Below are positions 1 to 7,048 of a stretch of DNA of 17,948 bases, piece after piece. This DNA is from an uncultured Eubacteriales bacterium (lineage in GTDB: Bacteria > Bacillota > Clostridia > Oscillospirales > CAG-272), in assembly GCA_958414825.1 (NCBI GenBank), contig CATYXQ010000040.1, positions 1 through 17,948 of the forward strand, read 5' to 3'. The notes below the pieces were generated by a model. The model worked only from the letters and a program-made list of their open reading frames with translations, was not told the DNA's origin and searched no databases. Position 1 is the first letter of the stretch. Each line of letters opens with the position of its first letter. Position numbers and translations under genes: made by a program.

Positions 1-68
1 TTGCGGAAGCGTTCGGCGCTGATGTAAGTTGGGTTGCAAGGACGAAGACGATTGTAATACGGAAGTAA
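1..68 (+). CDS. 3' end of a probable stalk-domain (copper amine oxidase N-terminal-like) protein, partial
   Basis: Reading frame 3 is open from the window edge to a TAA at 66-68 and gives about 21 residues, including AEAFGADVSW and RTKTIVI. This pattern (small helix, LGA-x-V-x-W, then T-x-T-V-x-I) resembles the last repeat of the copper amine oxidase N-terminal-like stalk domain common in secreted clostridial proteins. Only the C-terminus is inside the window, so the rest of the protein cannot be judged. It lies 34 bases before the next gene on the same strand and could share its transcript. The family call is inferred from a very short match. Confidence 0.45.
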   Translation, partial: AEAFGADVSWVARTKTIVIRK

Positions 69-102
69 CGGCTTTTATGTCAAAATCGCTTTTTAGGAGG
101 CA

Positions 103-852
103 ATGATGGAATTTGAACAAAAAACGGTGATCGTTACAGGCGGGGCTTCCGGAATGGGGAAACTCAGCGGACAGCGGTTTGCCGAAATGGGCGCGAACGT
201 AGTTTTGATAGACATTGATAAAACCGCGCTGGAATCGGCTGCCGACACGATTCGTGCGGCAGGCGGAAAGGTGATCACGGCTGTGACGGATGTCCGTTCG
301 TATGAGCAGATTGAAGCGGCGTGTGATGCTGCGCTTGCGGCATTCGGTAGTATTGATATTTTGGTAAACTGTGCTGGCGGTGCTTCCTGCCGAATCAATC
401 ATGTAAAAGAAGAATTTAAAGATTTTCCGCTTTGGGCTCTGGATTGGGGAATTGATGTAAACCTGAAGGGGCCTCTGTATTTCACCCGTGCTGTAATAGG
501 CCGGATGATAGAACAGAGAAGCGGTGTGCTGATTTACCTCGGTTCGATTGTGGGAGAAGAGGGCGGCGGCGGAATGTCCTGTGATTACAGTGTGGCAAAA
601 AGCGGAATTATGTATGGGTTGACAAAATCCATGGCGCAGTACGGCGCAAAATACGGAATTCGTGCTTGCTGTGTATCGCCGGGGCCTGTGCTGACAAGAC
701 CTGCAATGGCGAACATGAAAACGCTGATCGGTCGCGCGGCCGAACCGATTGAGGTTGTAAATTTGATCACGTATCTTGCTTCCGACAAAGCATCTTTTAT
801 TACCGGAACCAATTATTTTATTGACGGCGGCAGACATTGCATGAAAGTGTGA
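103..852 (+). CDS. SDR-family NAD(P)-dependent oxidoreductase
   Basis: Classical short-chain dehydrogenase/reductase of 249 residues, the normal family length, and probably a soluble cytoplasmic enzyme. Visible motifs are the cofactor-binding TGGASGMG (about residues 12-19), NCAGG (about 89-93), a catalytic Asn (about 120), Ser (about 148) and the YSVAK motif with Tyr and Lys at about 162 and 166. The D-I-D after the second strand (about residues 36-39) hints at NAD rather than NADP preference. AGGAGG at 95-100 is only two bases from the ATG at 103, so the ATG at 106 may be the true start. The substrate cannot be read from sequence. The solute-binding lipoprotein follows after 39 bases, so a role in catabolising an imported sugar or polyol is possible but inferred. 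Confidence 0.85.
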   Translation: MMEFEQKTVIVTGGASGMGKLSGQRFAEMGANVVLIDIDKTALESAADTIRAAGGKVITAVTDVRSYEQIEAACDAALAAFGSIDILVNCAGGASCRINHVKEEFKDFPLWALDWGIDVNLKGPLYFTRAVIGRMIEQRSGVLIYLGSIVGEEGGGGMSCDYSVAKSGIMYGLTKSMAQYGAKYGIRACCVSPGPVLTRPAMANMKTLIGRAAEPIEVVNLITYLASDKASFITGTNYFIDGGRHCMKV

Positions 853-891
853 TAAAACTCGAAAAACAGATAAATAAATGAGGGATTTAAG

Positions 892-2370
892 ATGAAACGA
901 ATACTATGTTTGATTTTGGCGATTTTGTCAAGCTTGTATGTTCTGACAGCCTGCAAAGATTCGGATTCGCCGGCAGGAACGAGCGATGTCAGCGAAACCG
1001 GCAATGTGTCAGATACGAGTACCTCTTTGGAAGAAAAGCTGGGGGTGCCGGAACAGGCAAATTATAATGGAGAAACATTTAATATTTTGACGGCGGGCAA
1101 CGTGGCCTATGAAGATTTTAAATTCGATGAGGAATCGTCTATGGCTTTGGAAAACGCACAGTATAAACGCAAGGCGCTTGTAGAGCAAAATTACAATGTT
1201 GATATTGTGCAAACGGTGAAAAAAGCGTATTCAAGCGGAGGCGGTCCCGGCTATACGCAAATCAGCACCGATTGCAATGCCGGCGATTGCAATTTTGATC
1301 TTGCACTAATTGCCGGATATGACGTCAGCGTTTTGGCATACAGCAATTTTCTCTATGACCTGAATTCGATTCCCGGAATAGATTTGACCAAAAGCTGGTG
1401 GGATCAAAAAGCTAATGAAAATCTCTCTGTAAACGGCGTTATGTTCTTCACAACCGGCGAAATTACGGTTTCCGATAACAATGCCGCTTTTGTTATCCTG
1501 TTTAACAAAGATCTGCATGAGTCCTACTCTTTAGAGGATCCGTATCAGCTTGTTTATGACGGAAAATGGACGCTGGATAAATTTGCGGAGCTTTGCAAAA
1601 CAGTGACCGAGGATCTGAATCAGGATGGTCTGATGAATCAAAACGACCGTTTCGGCGTAATGGTTTGGGACGATTCCGTTATGGGCATTGTAAACGCGGC
1701 AGGACAACAGTGCTGTACCATCGCCGACGACGGCACGATCGAATTGACCATTTACAACGAGATGACCGTTGCGGCGTTGGAAAAATATTTTGATATAGCG
1801 TTTGATACGCAGTATGCGATCACTTATCAGAGAGTAACAAAAGATCCCATATCGATGTGGCAAAACGATCAGGGATTGTTTTGGATGACGACTATGGGGA
1901 ACATTCCGTCGCTCCGTGAAATGGAAAGCGATTTCGGCGTTCTTCCGTATCCGAAATTAACAGAAGAGCAGGATTCTTATTATACGACGATAGCGCCTTA
2001 TAATTCTCAGTTTATCTGTGTACCGCTCATTCAAAACGATTTGGAACGTACCGGCGTTATTACAGAGGCGTTGGCTTATTACGGAAAATCCATTGTAACA
2101 CCCGCTTATTACGATATTAACCTGATCGGTCAAAGTACGCGCGATGAGGAATCGTCGGATATGCTGGATATCATCTTTGATTCGCTTGTGTTTGATATTG
2201 GATATTACTATCAGATCGGACCGTATAATAAAAATCTTATTCTGATGGTACGTGAATACAATCGGAACTTTGCTTCAATGTATGATACGTATAAGAATTC
2301 CGCACAAAATCTTTTGAAAGTAATCAATCAATATTATCAGGTTGCTGTTTCTGAATGGGTGGAGCAGTAA
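892..2370 (+). CDS. Extracellular solute-binding lipoprotein (ABC transporter family 1 type)
   Basis: 492 residues with a lipoprotein signal: positive start MKR, hydrophobic core and lipobox LTAC with Cys at residue 21, followed by a Ser/Asp/Thr-rich linker. The mature part resembles large carbohydrate-binding proteins of clostridial ABC importers, including a D-x-N-x-D-G-type loop around residues 240-250 (LNQDGLMNQNDRFG). It would be anchored outside the membrane and deliver an unknown, probably sugar-like, ligand to a permease. The ATG at 892 is preceded by AGGGA. No permease or ATPase gene is present: the gene is followed at once by a terminator and by genes on the other strand. It is therefore an orphan binding protein, possibly using a permease encoded elsewhere. 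Ligand unknown. Confidence 0.82.
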   Translation: MKRILCLILAILSSLYVLTACKDSDSPAGTSDVSETGNVSDTSTSLEEKLGVPEQANYNGETFNILTAGNVAYEDFKFDEESSMALENAQYKRKALVEQNYNVDIVQTVKKAYSSGGGPGYTQISTDCNAGDCNFDLALIAGYDVSVLAYSNFLYDLNSIPGIDLTKSWWDQKANENLSVNGVMFFTTGEITVSDNNAAFVILFNKDLHESYSLEDPYQLVYDGKWTLDKFAELCKTVTEDLNQDGLMNQNDRFGVMVWDDSVMGIVNAAGQQCCTIADDGTIELTIYNEMTVAALEKYFDIAFDTQYAITYQRVTKDPISMWQNDQGLFWMTTMGNIPSLREMESDFGVLPYPKLTEEQDSYYTTIAPYNSQFICVPLIQNDLERTGVITEALAYYGKSIVTPAYYDINLIGQSTRDEESSDMLDIIFDSLVFDIGYYYQIGPYNKNLILMVREYNRNFASMYDTYKNSAQNLLKVINQYYQVAVSEWVEQ

Positions 2371-2386
2371 TTAGATGACTGAATAG

Positions 2387-2429
2387 AAAAAATCGGGGAT
2401 ATGTTTTACACATATCCCCGATTTTTTTC
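2387..2429. terminator. Bidirectional rho-independent terminator between the lipoprotein gene and khpA
   Basis: A 13-base stem AATCGGGGATATG pairs perfectly with its complement across a seven-base loop, with an A-run before it and a T-run after it. It can therefore stop transcription from both convergent genes. Confidence 0.9.
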
Positions 2430-2431
2430 TA

Positions 2432-2671
2432 CTATTTAATTTCAACGGTAACCTTTTTATTTACAGAGGCCGAGGCCGTTTTCATAATGGATCTGAGCGC
2501 TTTTGCAATTTTTCCATGTCGGCCGATAACGCGCCCCATATCGTCAGGTGCAACACTGAGCGTCAGAAGAATATCTCCGTTTTCTTCTTCGGTTTCCGTG
2601 ACCGATACGCTGTCGGGATCATCCACGATAGCTTTAGCCATGTCGGTCAGCACGTCTTTCAGTATAAGCAT
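2432..2671 (-). CDS. khpA: KH-domain RNA-binding protein KhpA (YlqC family)
   Basis: Small 79-residue single KH-domain protein. The RNA-binding GxxG loop reads IGRHGK (Gly about 50 and 53), after an acidic variable loop. KhpA proteins bind RNA, often as a heterodimer with KhpB, and influence cell division and envelope synthesis in Gram-positive bacteria. It is the last gene of the ylxM-ffh-rpsP-khpA operon, 21 bases after the end of rpsP. Its ribosome binding site is weak (GAAAGAAAAAATG), so it may depend on translation from rpsP. The frame ends in two consecutive TAG codons just before the terminator. The rimM-trmD-rplS genes that often follow in Bacillota are absent. Confidence 0.92.
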   Translation of the reverse strand: MLILKDVLTDMAKAIVDDPDSVSVTETEEENGDILLTLSVAPDDMGRVIGRHGKIAKALRSIMKTASASVNKKVTVEIK

Positions 2672-2692
2672 TTTTTCTTTCGCCGATGCGAA

Positions 2693-2938
2693 TTATTTTA
2701 TAATTCCGCTCTTTTTGAGCAGAGCTTTTACAGTATCGGTAGGCAGTGCGCCGTTGGCCATCCACTTTTCTGCTTTCTAATCGTCAATTTTGATGTCGGC
2801 AGGCTCTGTCAGAGGATTGTAATAACCGATTTCTTCGATAAATCTACCCTCTCTGGGATAGCGGGAATCCGCTACCACTACTCGATAAAAAGGAGCTTTT
2901 TTAGCGCCCATTCTTCTGAGTCTGATTTTGACTGACAT
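2693..2938 (-). pseudogene. rpsP: rpsP, 30S ribosomal protein S16, interrupted by an in-frame TAG
   Basis: Reading from ATG (2936-2938) gives a typical S16: MSVKIRLRRMGAKKAPFYRV at the start, then a PREGRFIEEIGYYNPLTEP block and ADIKIDD. Codon 54 (2777-2779 on this strand) is TAG. The same frame then continues with KAEKWMANGALPTDTVKALL to a TAA at 2693-2695. Total length is 81 codons, normal for S16, with no frameshift on either side. Most S16 proteins have Glu here, so a single G-to-T change (GAG to TAG) would explain it. GGAGG lies ten bases before the start. A 53-residue product would lack the C-terminal third of an essential protein that stabilises the small subunit. A base-calling error is the simplest explanation. 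Readthrough, or a second rpsP elsewhere, are alternatives. Confidence 0.9.
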
Positions 2939-2983
2939 TGATTTTTTTCCTCCAAAAAAGTATAAATTGTTTATAAAAATCCG

Positions 2984-4324
2984 TTAAAACGGCATTTTCA
3001 TTTTGCGCCCAAACATACGGCTGGTTTGTTTTGAACCGGTCGTAAATTGTTTCATCATTTTTTTCATTTGGTCAAACTGTTTTAAAATTTTATTGATCTC
3101 TTCCACCGTCGTACCGCTGCCGGAGGCGATGCGCTTTTTGCGTGAGAAATTTAAAATTTCGGGTTTTGTGCGCTCTTCTTTCGTCATGGACAGGATGATT
3201 GCTTCCATATGCGCGAGCATTTTTTCATCTATTTTTGCATCTTTCAAGGCACCTGGTTTTACGCCCGGCATCATGCTGAGCATAGATTCCAATGAACCCA
3301 TGTTTTTGAGTTGTGCCATTTGTTCAAGATAATCATCGAGGGTAAAGGACGATTGACGGATCTTTTGTTCCAATTCGGCGGCTTTTTTTTCGTCATAGGC
3401 CTGTTCCGCTTTTTCGATCAGTGTGAGCATATCGCCCATGCCGAGAATTCGGGACGCCAGCCGATCCGGATGAAAGGGCTCAAGTGCGTCCAGTTTTTCG
3501 CCGGTTCCTATAAATTTAATGGGTTTTCCGGTAATGTGTTTAATCGAAAGCGCCGCGCCGCCGCGGGTATCACCGTCCATTTTTGTCAGTATGATACCGG
3601 TGATATCTAAAAGTTCATTGAAGCTTTCGGCAACATTTACGGCATCTTGGCCGAGCATTGCGTCCGCTACCAAAAGAATTTCGGTCGGATGTACGGTCGC
3701 TTTGATTTCTTTCAGTTCATTCATGAGCACTTCGTCAATGTGAAGACGACCGGCGGTATCTATAAATACCATATCGCAGCCTGCCTTTTTGGCGTGTGCG
3801 ATGCTTGCTCTGGCAATCTCTACAGGGGAAATATGGGTGCCCATACTAAATACGGGAATATTCAGTTTCCCGCCGACAATCTCAAGCTGCTGCACAGCAG
3901 CAGGACGGTAAACATCGCAGGCGACAAGCAGCGGATTTTTTCCGCGTTTTTTATAATAGGCGGCGAGTTTGCCGACGTGCGTGGTTTTTCCGGCGCCTTG
4001 TAATCCGACCATCATGACGATGGTCGGCGGGGAGGAGGAAATCTCAAGCTTTGCATTCTCAGCACCCATCAAGGCAATCAATTCTTCATTGACGATTTTA
4101 ATGATTTGCTGTGCCGGCAAGAGGCTTTCCAGCACTTCTGCACCGACAGCGCGTTCTGTGACGGTCTTTACAAAATCCTTGACCACTTTGAAATTGACAT
4201 CTGCTTCCAGTAATGCCAGTTTAACTTCACGCATACCCTCGCGGACATCCGATTCGGTCAGTTTACCTTTATTTTTAAATTTTTTAAATGCATTTGCCAG
4301 TTTATCGCTTAAACTTTGAAACAT
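2984..4324 (-). CDS. ffh: Signal recognition particle GTPase Ffh (SRP54)
   Basis: 446 residues, the usual length. It binds signal sequences of nascent membrane proteins together with SRP RNA and docks at FtsY at the membrane. The order is a helical N domain (about 1-95), a G domain with P-loop GLQGAGKTT (about 107-115), DTAGR (about 189-193) and TKMDGDTRGG (about 247-256), then a methionine-rich M domain (about 300-446). The M domain contains an SGSGTTVEEIN element and a run of MKKMMKQF-type residues. The gene starts one base after the ylxM stop, which indicates translational coupling, and is followed by rpsP after 45 bases. No SRP RNA gene is visible in the window. Confidence 0.98.
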   Translation of the reverse strand: MFQSLSDKLANAFKKFKNKGKLTESDVREGMREVKLALLEADVNFKVVKDFVKTVTERAVGAEVLESLLPAQQIIKIVNEELIALMGAENAKLEISSSPPTIVMMVGLQGAGKTTHVGKLAAYYKKRGKNPLLVACDVYRPAAVQQLEIVGGKLNIPVFSMGTHISPVEIARASIAHAKKAGCDMVFIDTAGRLHIDEVLMNELKEIKATVHPTEILLVADAMLGQDAVNVAESFNELLDITGIILTKMDGDTRGGAALSIKHITGKPIKFIGTGEKLDALEPFHPDRLASRILGMGDMLTLIEKAEQAYDEKKAAELEQKIRQSSFTLDDYLEQMAQLKNMGSLESMLSMMPGVKPGALKDAKIDEKMLAHMEAIILSMTKEERTKPEILNFSRKKRIASGSGTTVEEINKILKQFDQMKKMMKQFTTGSKQTSRMFGRKMKMPF

Positions 4325-4325
4325 A

Positions 4326-4700
4326 TTACTCTCCGATTGGCGTCTGCGACCGAACCTGTTCTATGACGGCCAGCAGTTGCTCTGTAATATCGTTTGGAAT
4401 TGTGCAGTTTTTCAGTTTTTCGTATATGGAGAACAGCGAATCAACGATTTTACTGTTATTTTCCCTGATTTGTACGAATTGATTGGCCAGTCCTAATTTT
4501 TTTTCTAAAAAGATCAAATCATCCTCTGCTTTTTTCAGACTGTGACGAACTCCTTGGCGGGTCATTCCGAAACTTTCTGCAATTTCGGACAAGGAGAGAT
4601 CCGCATTATAATATAAATCAACGAGTTCGCGCTGTTTTTCTCCCAGGATATCGCCGTAAAAGTCCAGCAGAAAGGAAATGTTGAGATTTTTTTCGAACAT
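4326..4700 (-). CDS. ylxM: YlxM family helix-turn-helix protein, SRP-associated
   Basis: 124 residues, normal for the family. The N-terminal half has a sigma-70 region 4-like helix-turn-helix (LSLSEIAESFGMTRQGVRHS, about residues 35-54) followed by a helical, coiled-coil-like C-terminus. YlxM is nearly always encoded just before ffh and has been linked to SRP function in Gram-positive bacteria; its exact role is less settled. A strong GGAGGGG ribosome binding site precedes the ATG. It is the first gene of the operon and has its own near-consensus promoter at 4741-4769. Confidence 0.93.
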   Translation of the reverse strand: MFEKNLNISFLLDFYGDILGEKQRELVDLYYNADLSLSEIAESFGMTRQGVRHSLKKAEDDLIFLEKKLGLANQFVQIRENNSKIVDSLFSIYEKLKNCTIPNDITEQLLAVIEQVRSQTPIGE

Positions 4701-4740
4701 TTTTCCCCTCCGCCTCTGTGTAAACTAAAACACTTTACAG

Positions 4741-4769
4741 AGTATAGCATGTTTCTTTTACAATGTCAA
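4741..4769 (-). promoter_or_regulatory. Strong sigma-A-type promoter of the ylxM-ffh-rpsP-khpA operon
   Basis: On the minus strand TTGACA (4764-4769) and TATACT (4741-4746) are separated by 17 bases. This is a full -35 match and a five-of-six -10 match. It sits directly after the prfB terminator and about 40 bases before the ylxM start, so the operon is transcribed independently of prfB. Confidence 0.85.
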
Positions 4770-4780
4770 GTGATAATATA

Positions 4781-4810
4781 AAAAAAGAAGCGGTAAGCGC
4801 TTCTTTTTTT
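4781..4810 (-). terminator. Rho-independent terminator of prfB
   Basis: AAAAAAGAAGCG and CGCTTCTTTTTT pair perfectly around a five-base loop, a few bases past the prfB stop. The A-rich left arm means it could also act on transcripts in the opposite direction. Confidence 0.85.
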
Positions 4811-4818
4811 AGTGGAAA

Positions 4819-5925
4819 TTATTTTGCCATCATTTTTAAATATGCATTGATAAAGCCGTCAATTTCACCGTCCATCACCGCGCCTATATTGCCGTCCTCA
4901 TAGCCTGTGCGCGCATCTTTTACGAGCGTATACGGCATAAATACATAGGAACGAATTTGAGAACCCCATTCAATATTATTCTTATTTCCCTGAATGTCTT
5001 CGATTTTGTCTAATTTTTCACGTGCTTTAATCTCCATTAATTTTGAAATCAGCATTTTCATGGCTGTTTCTTTATTTTGAAGCTGACTGCGCTCTGTTTG
5101 ACAACCGACAACTAATCCGGTTGGTTTGTGCAGAATCCGAATTGCCGAGTCGGTTTTGTTGATATGCTGCCCGCCGGCGCCGCTTGACCGGTGCGCAGTA
5201 ATTTCCAAATCCTCGTCGCGAAGCTCTATTTTGCCGTCATCTTTGAATTCCGGCATAACTTCGACTGAAGCAAATGAAGTGTGACGGCGTCCGGATGCGT
5301 CAAACGGAGATACACGAACAAGGCGATGTACACCGTTTTCGCTTTTCAGATATCCGTAAGCGTTGGGGCCGGAAATCATAATCGTCGCACTTTTGATCCC
5401 TGCTTCTTCGCCGTCCAGCCAATCGATCAGTTTGACATCGTAACCGTGTTTTTCGCCCCAACGAGTATACATTCTGTAAAGCATCAGTGCCCAGTCCTGC
5501 GCCTCTGTTCCGCCTGCGCCAGGATGAAATGAAAGAATCGCATTGCTTGCATCATATTCGCCGGAAAGCAGGAGTTCAAGCCGCATTGTTTCCTCGGTTT
5601 TTATAATTTCGGCCAGTTCCTTCTGTACCTCTTCGGTATAAACCTCGTCATTCTCTTCAATGGCCATTTCTGCGAGTGTAATCGCGTCCTCAAGCTTTTG
5701 TGAAAGCTTTTCATACGCTTCAATTTTATCTTTTAACTGCTTTGCCTGTTGAAGGATTTTGCTGGAATTTTCCTGATCGTTCCAAAAATTTTCTGCGTAA
5801 GTCAGTTTTTCCAGTTCTGCGGCTTTTTGGCGCAATTCTTCAATACGCAGCGCATTGCCGAGATCTGAAACTTTTGCACGCTGTTCAATCAGACTGTATT
5901 TTGCCTCTTCCAGTGCAACTATCAA
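4819..5925 (-). CDS. prfB: Peptide chain release factor 2 (RF2), no programmed frameshift, TTG start
   Basis: 368 residues in one frame. RF2 releases finished proteins at UAA and UGA. The stop-codon-reading tripeptide SPF (about residues 206-208) identifies RF2 rather than RF1, and the catalytic GAGGQHINKT loop has GGQ at about 251-253. An N-terminal helical domain precedes the release core. In many bacteria prfB has an in-frame UGA near codon 26 in a CUUUGA slippery site that needs a +1 shift. Here the corresponding stretch (DLGNALRIEEL, about 21-31) is continuous, so that autoregulation is absent. The start is TTG at 5923-5925, chosen because GGAGG lies seven bases upstream and no suitable ATG is near. 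It is a single-gene unit with its own promoter and terminator. Confidence 0.96.
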   Translation of the reverse strand: MIVALEEAKYSLIEQRAKVSDLGNALRIEELRQKAAELEKLTYAENFWNDQENSSKILQQAKQLKDKIEAYEKLSQKLEDAITLAEMAIEENDEVYTEEVQKELAEIIKTEETMRLELLLSGEYDASNAILSFHPGAGGTEAQDWALMLYRMYTRWGEKHGYDVKLIDWLDGEEAGIKSATIMISGPNAYGYLKSENGVHRLVRVSPFDASGRRHTSFASVEVMPEFKDDGKIELRDEDLEITAHRSSGAGGQHINKTDSAIRILHKPTGLVVGCQTERSQLQNKETAMKMLISKLMEIKAREKLDKIEDIQGNKNNIEWGSQIRSYVFMPYTLVKDARTGYEDGNIGAVMDGEIDGFINAYLKMMAK

Positions 5926-5958
5926 GGTAAAACCTCCAAATATTTCATTAACTATATT

Positions 5959-5988
5959 AGTATATCATATCGCCTTTTGATTTTGCAA
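5959..5988 (-). promoter_or_regulatory. Probable prfB promoter
   Basis: On the minus strand TTGCAA (5983-5988) is followed after 18 bases by TATACT (5959-5964), about 35 bases before the TTG start. It diverges from the promoter at 6044-6072. Confidence 0.65.
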
Positions 5989-6043
5989 GTATTTTTATTA
6001 AATTTTATCGCTGCACGTGCCCGCTTTGCGACTCTAAATAGTA

Positions 6044-6072
6044 TTGACAAGCAGGACGGATAGATATATAAT
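6044..6072 (+). promoter_or_regulatory. Perfect consensus promoter of the DUF1858 gene
   Basis: TTGACA (6044-6049) and TATAAT (6067-6072) are separated by exactly 17 bases, a full sigma-A consensus. It predicts strong constitutive transcription of the small redox gene and possibly of trmK and the Nif3 gene behind it. Confidence 0.88.
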
Positions 6073-6105
6073 ATATTTGTTAAAATATTTGTGAGGTGAT
6101 TGAAT

Positions 6106-6306
6106 ATGGAAATTACAAAAAATAGTCTGATCGGCGATGTGCTTGATTATAATGTAGATACTGCGCAGTTCTTTATGGAGATCGGTATGCATTGCTTGGG
6201 ATGTCCCCATTCGCGCGGTGAGACGATCGAAGAAGCTTGCGGTGTGCATGGTACGGATCCGGATGAGCTTGTAAAGAAGATTAACGAATTTTTGGCTTCA
6301 AAATAA
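6106..6306 (+). CDS. Small DUF1858 / hybrid-cluster-associated redox disulfide domain protein
   Basis: 66 residues, a complete small domain. It begins with the ITKNSLIGDVLDYN pattern typical of DUF1858 proteins, then MHCLGCP with a CxxC pair at about residues 30 and 33, and a helical tail TDPDELVKKINEFL. Related proteins are annotated as hybrid cluster protein-associated redox disulfide domains, and a thiol redox or metal-binding role is plausible but unproven. The start at 6106 is preferred over an in-frame TTG at 6100 because GAGGTG at 6093-6098 is seven bases upstream. The promoter is a perfect consensus. A strong hairpin follows the stop, so the gene may be made largely as a short single-gene message. 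No hybrid cluster protein gene is nearby. Confidence 0.85.
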   Translation: MEITKNSLIGDVLDYNVDTAQFFMEIGMHCLGCPHSRGETIEEACGVHGTDPDELVKKINEFLASK

Positions 6307-6308
6307 TG

Positions 6309-6343
6309 GTATGCCTTTCCGCTGTGCGGAAAGGCATACTTTA
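6309..6343 (+). terminator. Long perfect hairpin after the DUF1858 gene, probable partial terminator
   Basis: A 14-base stem (GTATGCCTTTCCGC with its exact complement, 6309-6322 and 6326-6339) closes a three-base loop. The tail is only TTTACA, so termination may be incomplete. Because trmK has no obvious promoter between the hairpin and its start at 6356, readthrough is its likely source of transcript. Confidence 0.65.
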
Positions 6344-6355
6344 CAGAGAGGGTTT

Positions 6356-7048
6356 ATGCAGTGGTGTGAACTGAATCCGCGTTTGCTTTGGATTGCGGCG
6401 CGGGTACGGCGCGGCGCACGTTTTGCAGACATCGGCACCGATCATGCGAAACTGCCGATTTATTTGCTGCAAAAAGGTATTGCGGATTGTGCAGTGGCCT
6501 CGGATATTAGAGAAGCGCCGGCTAAGCGCGCCGCGCAAAATATAAGAGCATATGGATTGTCGGAAAAAATACAAGTGGCTGTATGCGATGGCTTTCAGGG
6601 AATTTCTTCCTTTGCGCCCTCGGATGTTGCAGTTTGCGGTATGGGCGGAGAGACAATCTGTGCTATTTTGAAAGCGGCAAATGATTTGAAAAATCCGGAT
6701 ATACGCTTATTGTTGCAGCCTATGACGGATTTTGCCTGTTTGCGGCGTTATCTTGCAAAAAGCGGATTTGAGATCTTCGATGAAGCAATTGTGGAATCAG
6801 AACAGCGGTTGTATCAGTGCCTTGCGGTTTCGTTTACCGGATGTCCGTATACGCTGACAGAGGCGGAAGCCGAAGTGGGGGCGCTGAATATTCATCGGCG
6901 CGATCCGATCTTTTTACGGTATCTTCGGCGGCGTGTCGGCATTGTTCAAAAATGTGCAGACGGGAAACGCATTTCCGGCGCCGACTGCGCGGAGGAACAA
7001 ACGTTGCTTGATGCTTATTTGAAAATTCTTCAAGGGGAACATGGATGA
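6356..7048 (+). CDS. trmK: tRNA (adenine(22)-N(1))-methyltransferase TrmK
   Basis: 230 residues. TrmK methylates N1 of A22 in the tRNA D-loop using S-adenosylmethionine. The N-terminus LNPRLLWIAARVRRGARFAD leads into the SAM-binding motif ADIGTDHAKLP (about residues 24-34), and GMGGE (about 95-99) is the second conserved element. A helical C-terminal part follows. The start is ATG 6356 with GAGAGGG upstream. A longer in-frame extension would begin inside the hairpin and is rejected. The stop overlaps the next start by four bases (ATGA), the same pairing with a Nif3-like gene as yqfN-yqfO in Bacillus. Confidence 0.92.
   Translation: MQWCELNPRLLWIAARVRRGARFADIGTDHAKLPIYLLQKGIADCAVASDIREAPAKRAAQNIRAYGLSEKIQVAVCDGFQGISSFAPSDVAVCGMGGETICAILKAANDLKNPDIRLLLQPMTDFACLRRYLAKSGFEIFDEAIVESEQRLYQCLAVSFTGCPYTLTEAEAEVGALNIHRRDPIFLRYLRRRVGIVQKCADGKRISGADCAEEQTLLDAYLKILQGEHG

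Noticed and set aside
2777..2779. General reassignment of TAG to an amino acid, or pyrrolysine coding
   Set aside because: khpA and the Nif3 gene end in TAG at their normal lengths, all other genes lack in-frame TAG, and no pyrrolysine genes are in the window.
2516..2935. Plus-strand open frame of 139 codons across rpsP and khpA
   Set aside because: It is a shadow of the rpsP/khpA coding on the minus strand; the minus-strand translation matches S16 and KhpA clearly.
2958..2987. Promoter-like TTAACG and TATACT on the minus strand before rpsP
   Set aside because: The -10 is only about six bases from the ribosome binding site, so transcription would start inside it. rpsP is more simply part of the ylxM operon.
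6311..6355. Longer trmK beginning inside the hairpin
   Set aside because: The extension would lie in a 14-base perfect stem and has no ribosome binding site, whereas the ATG at 6356 has GAGAGGG upstream.
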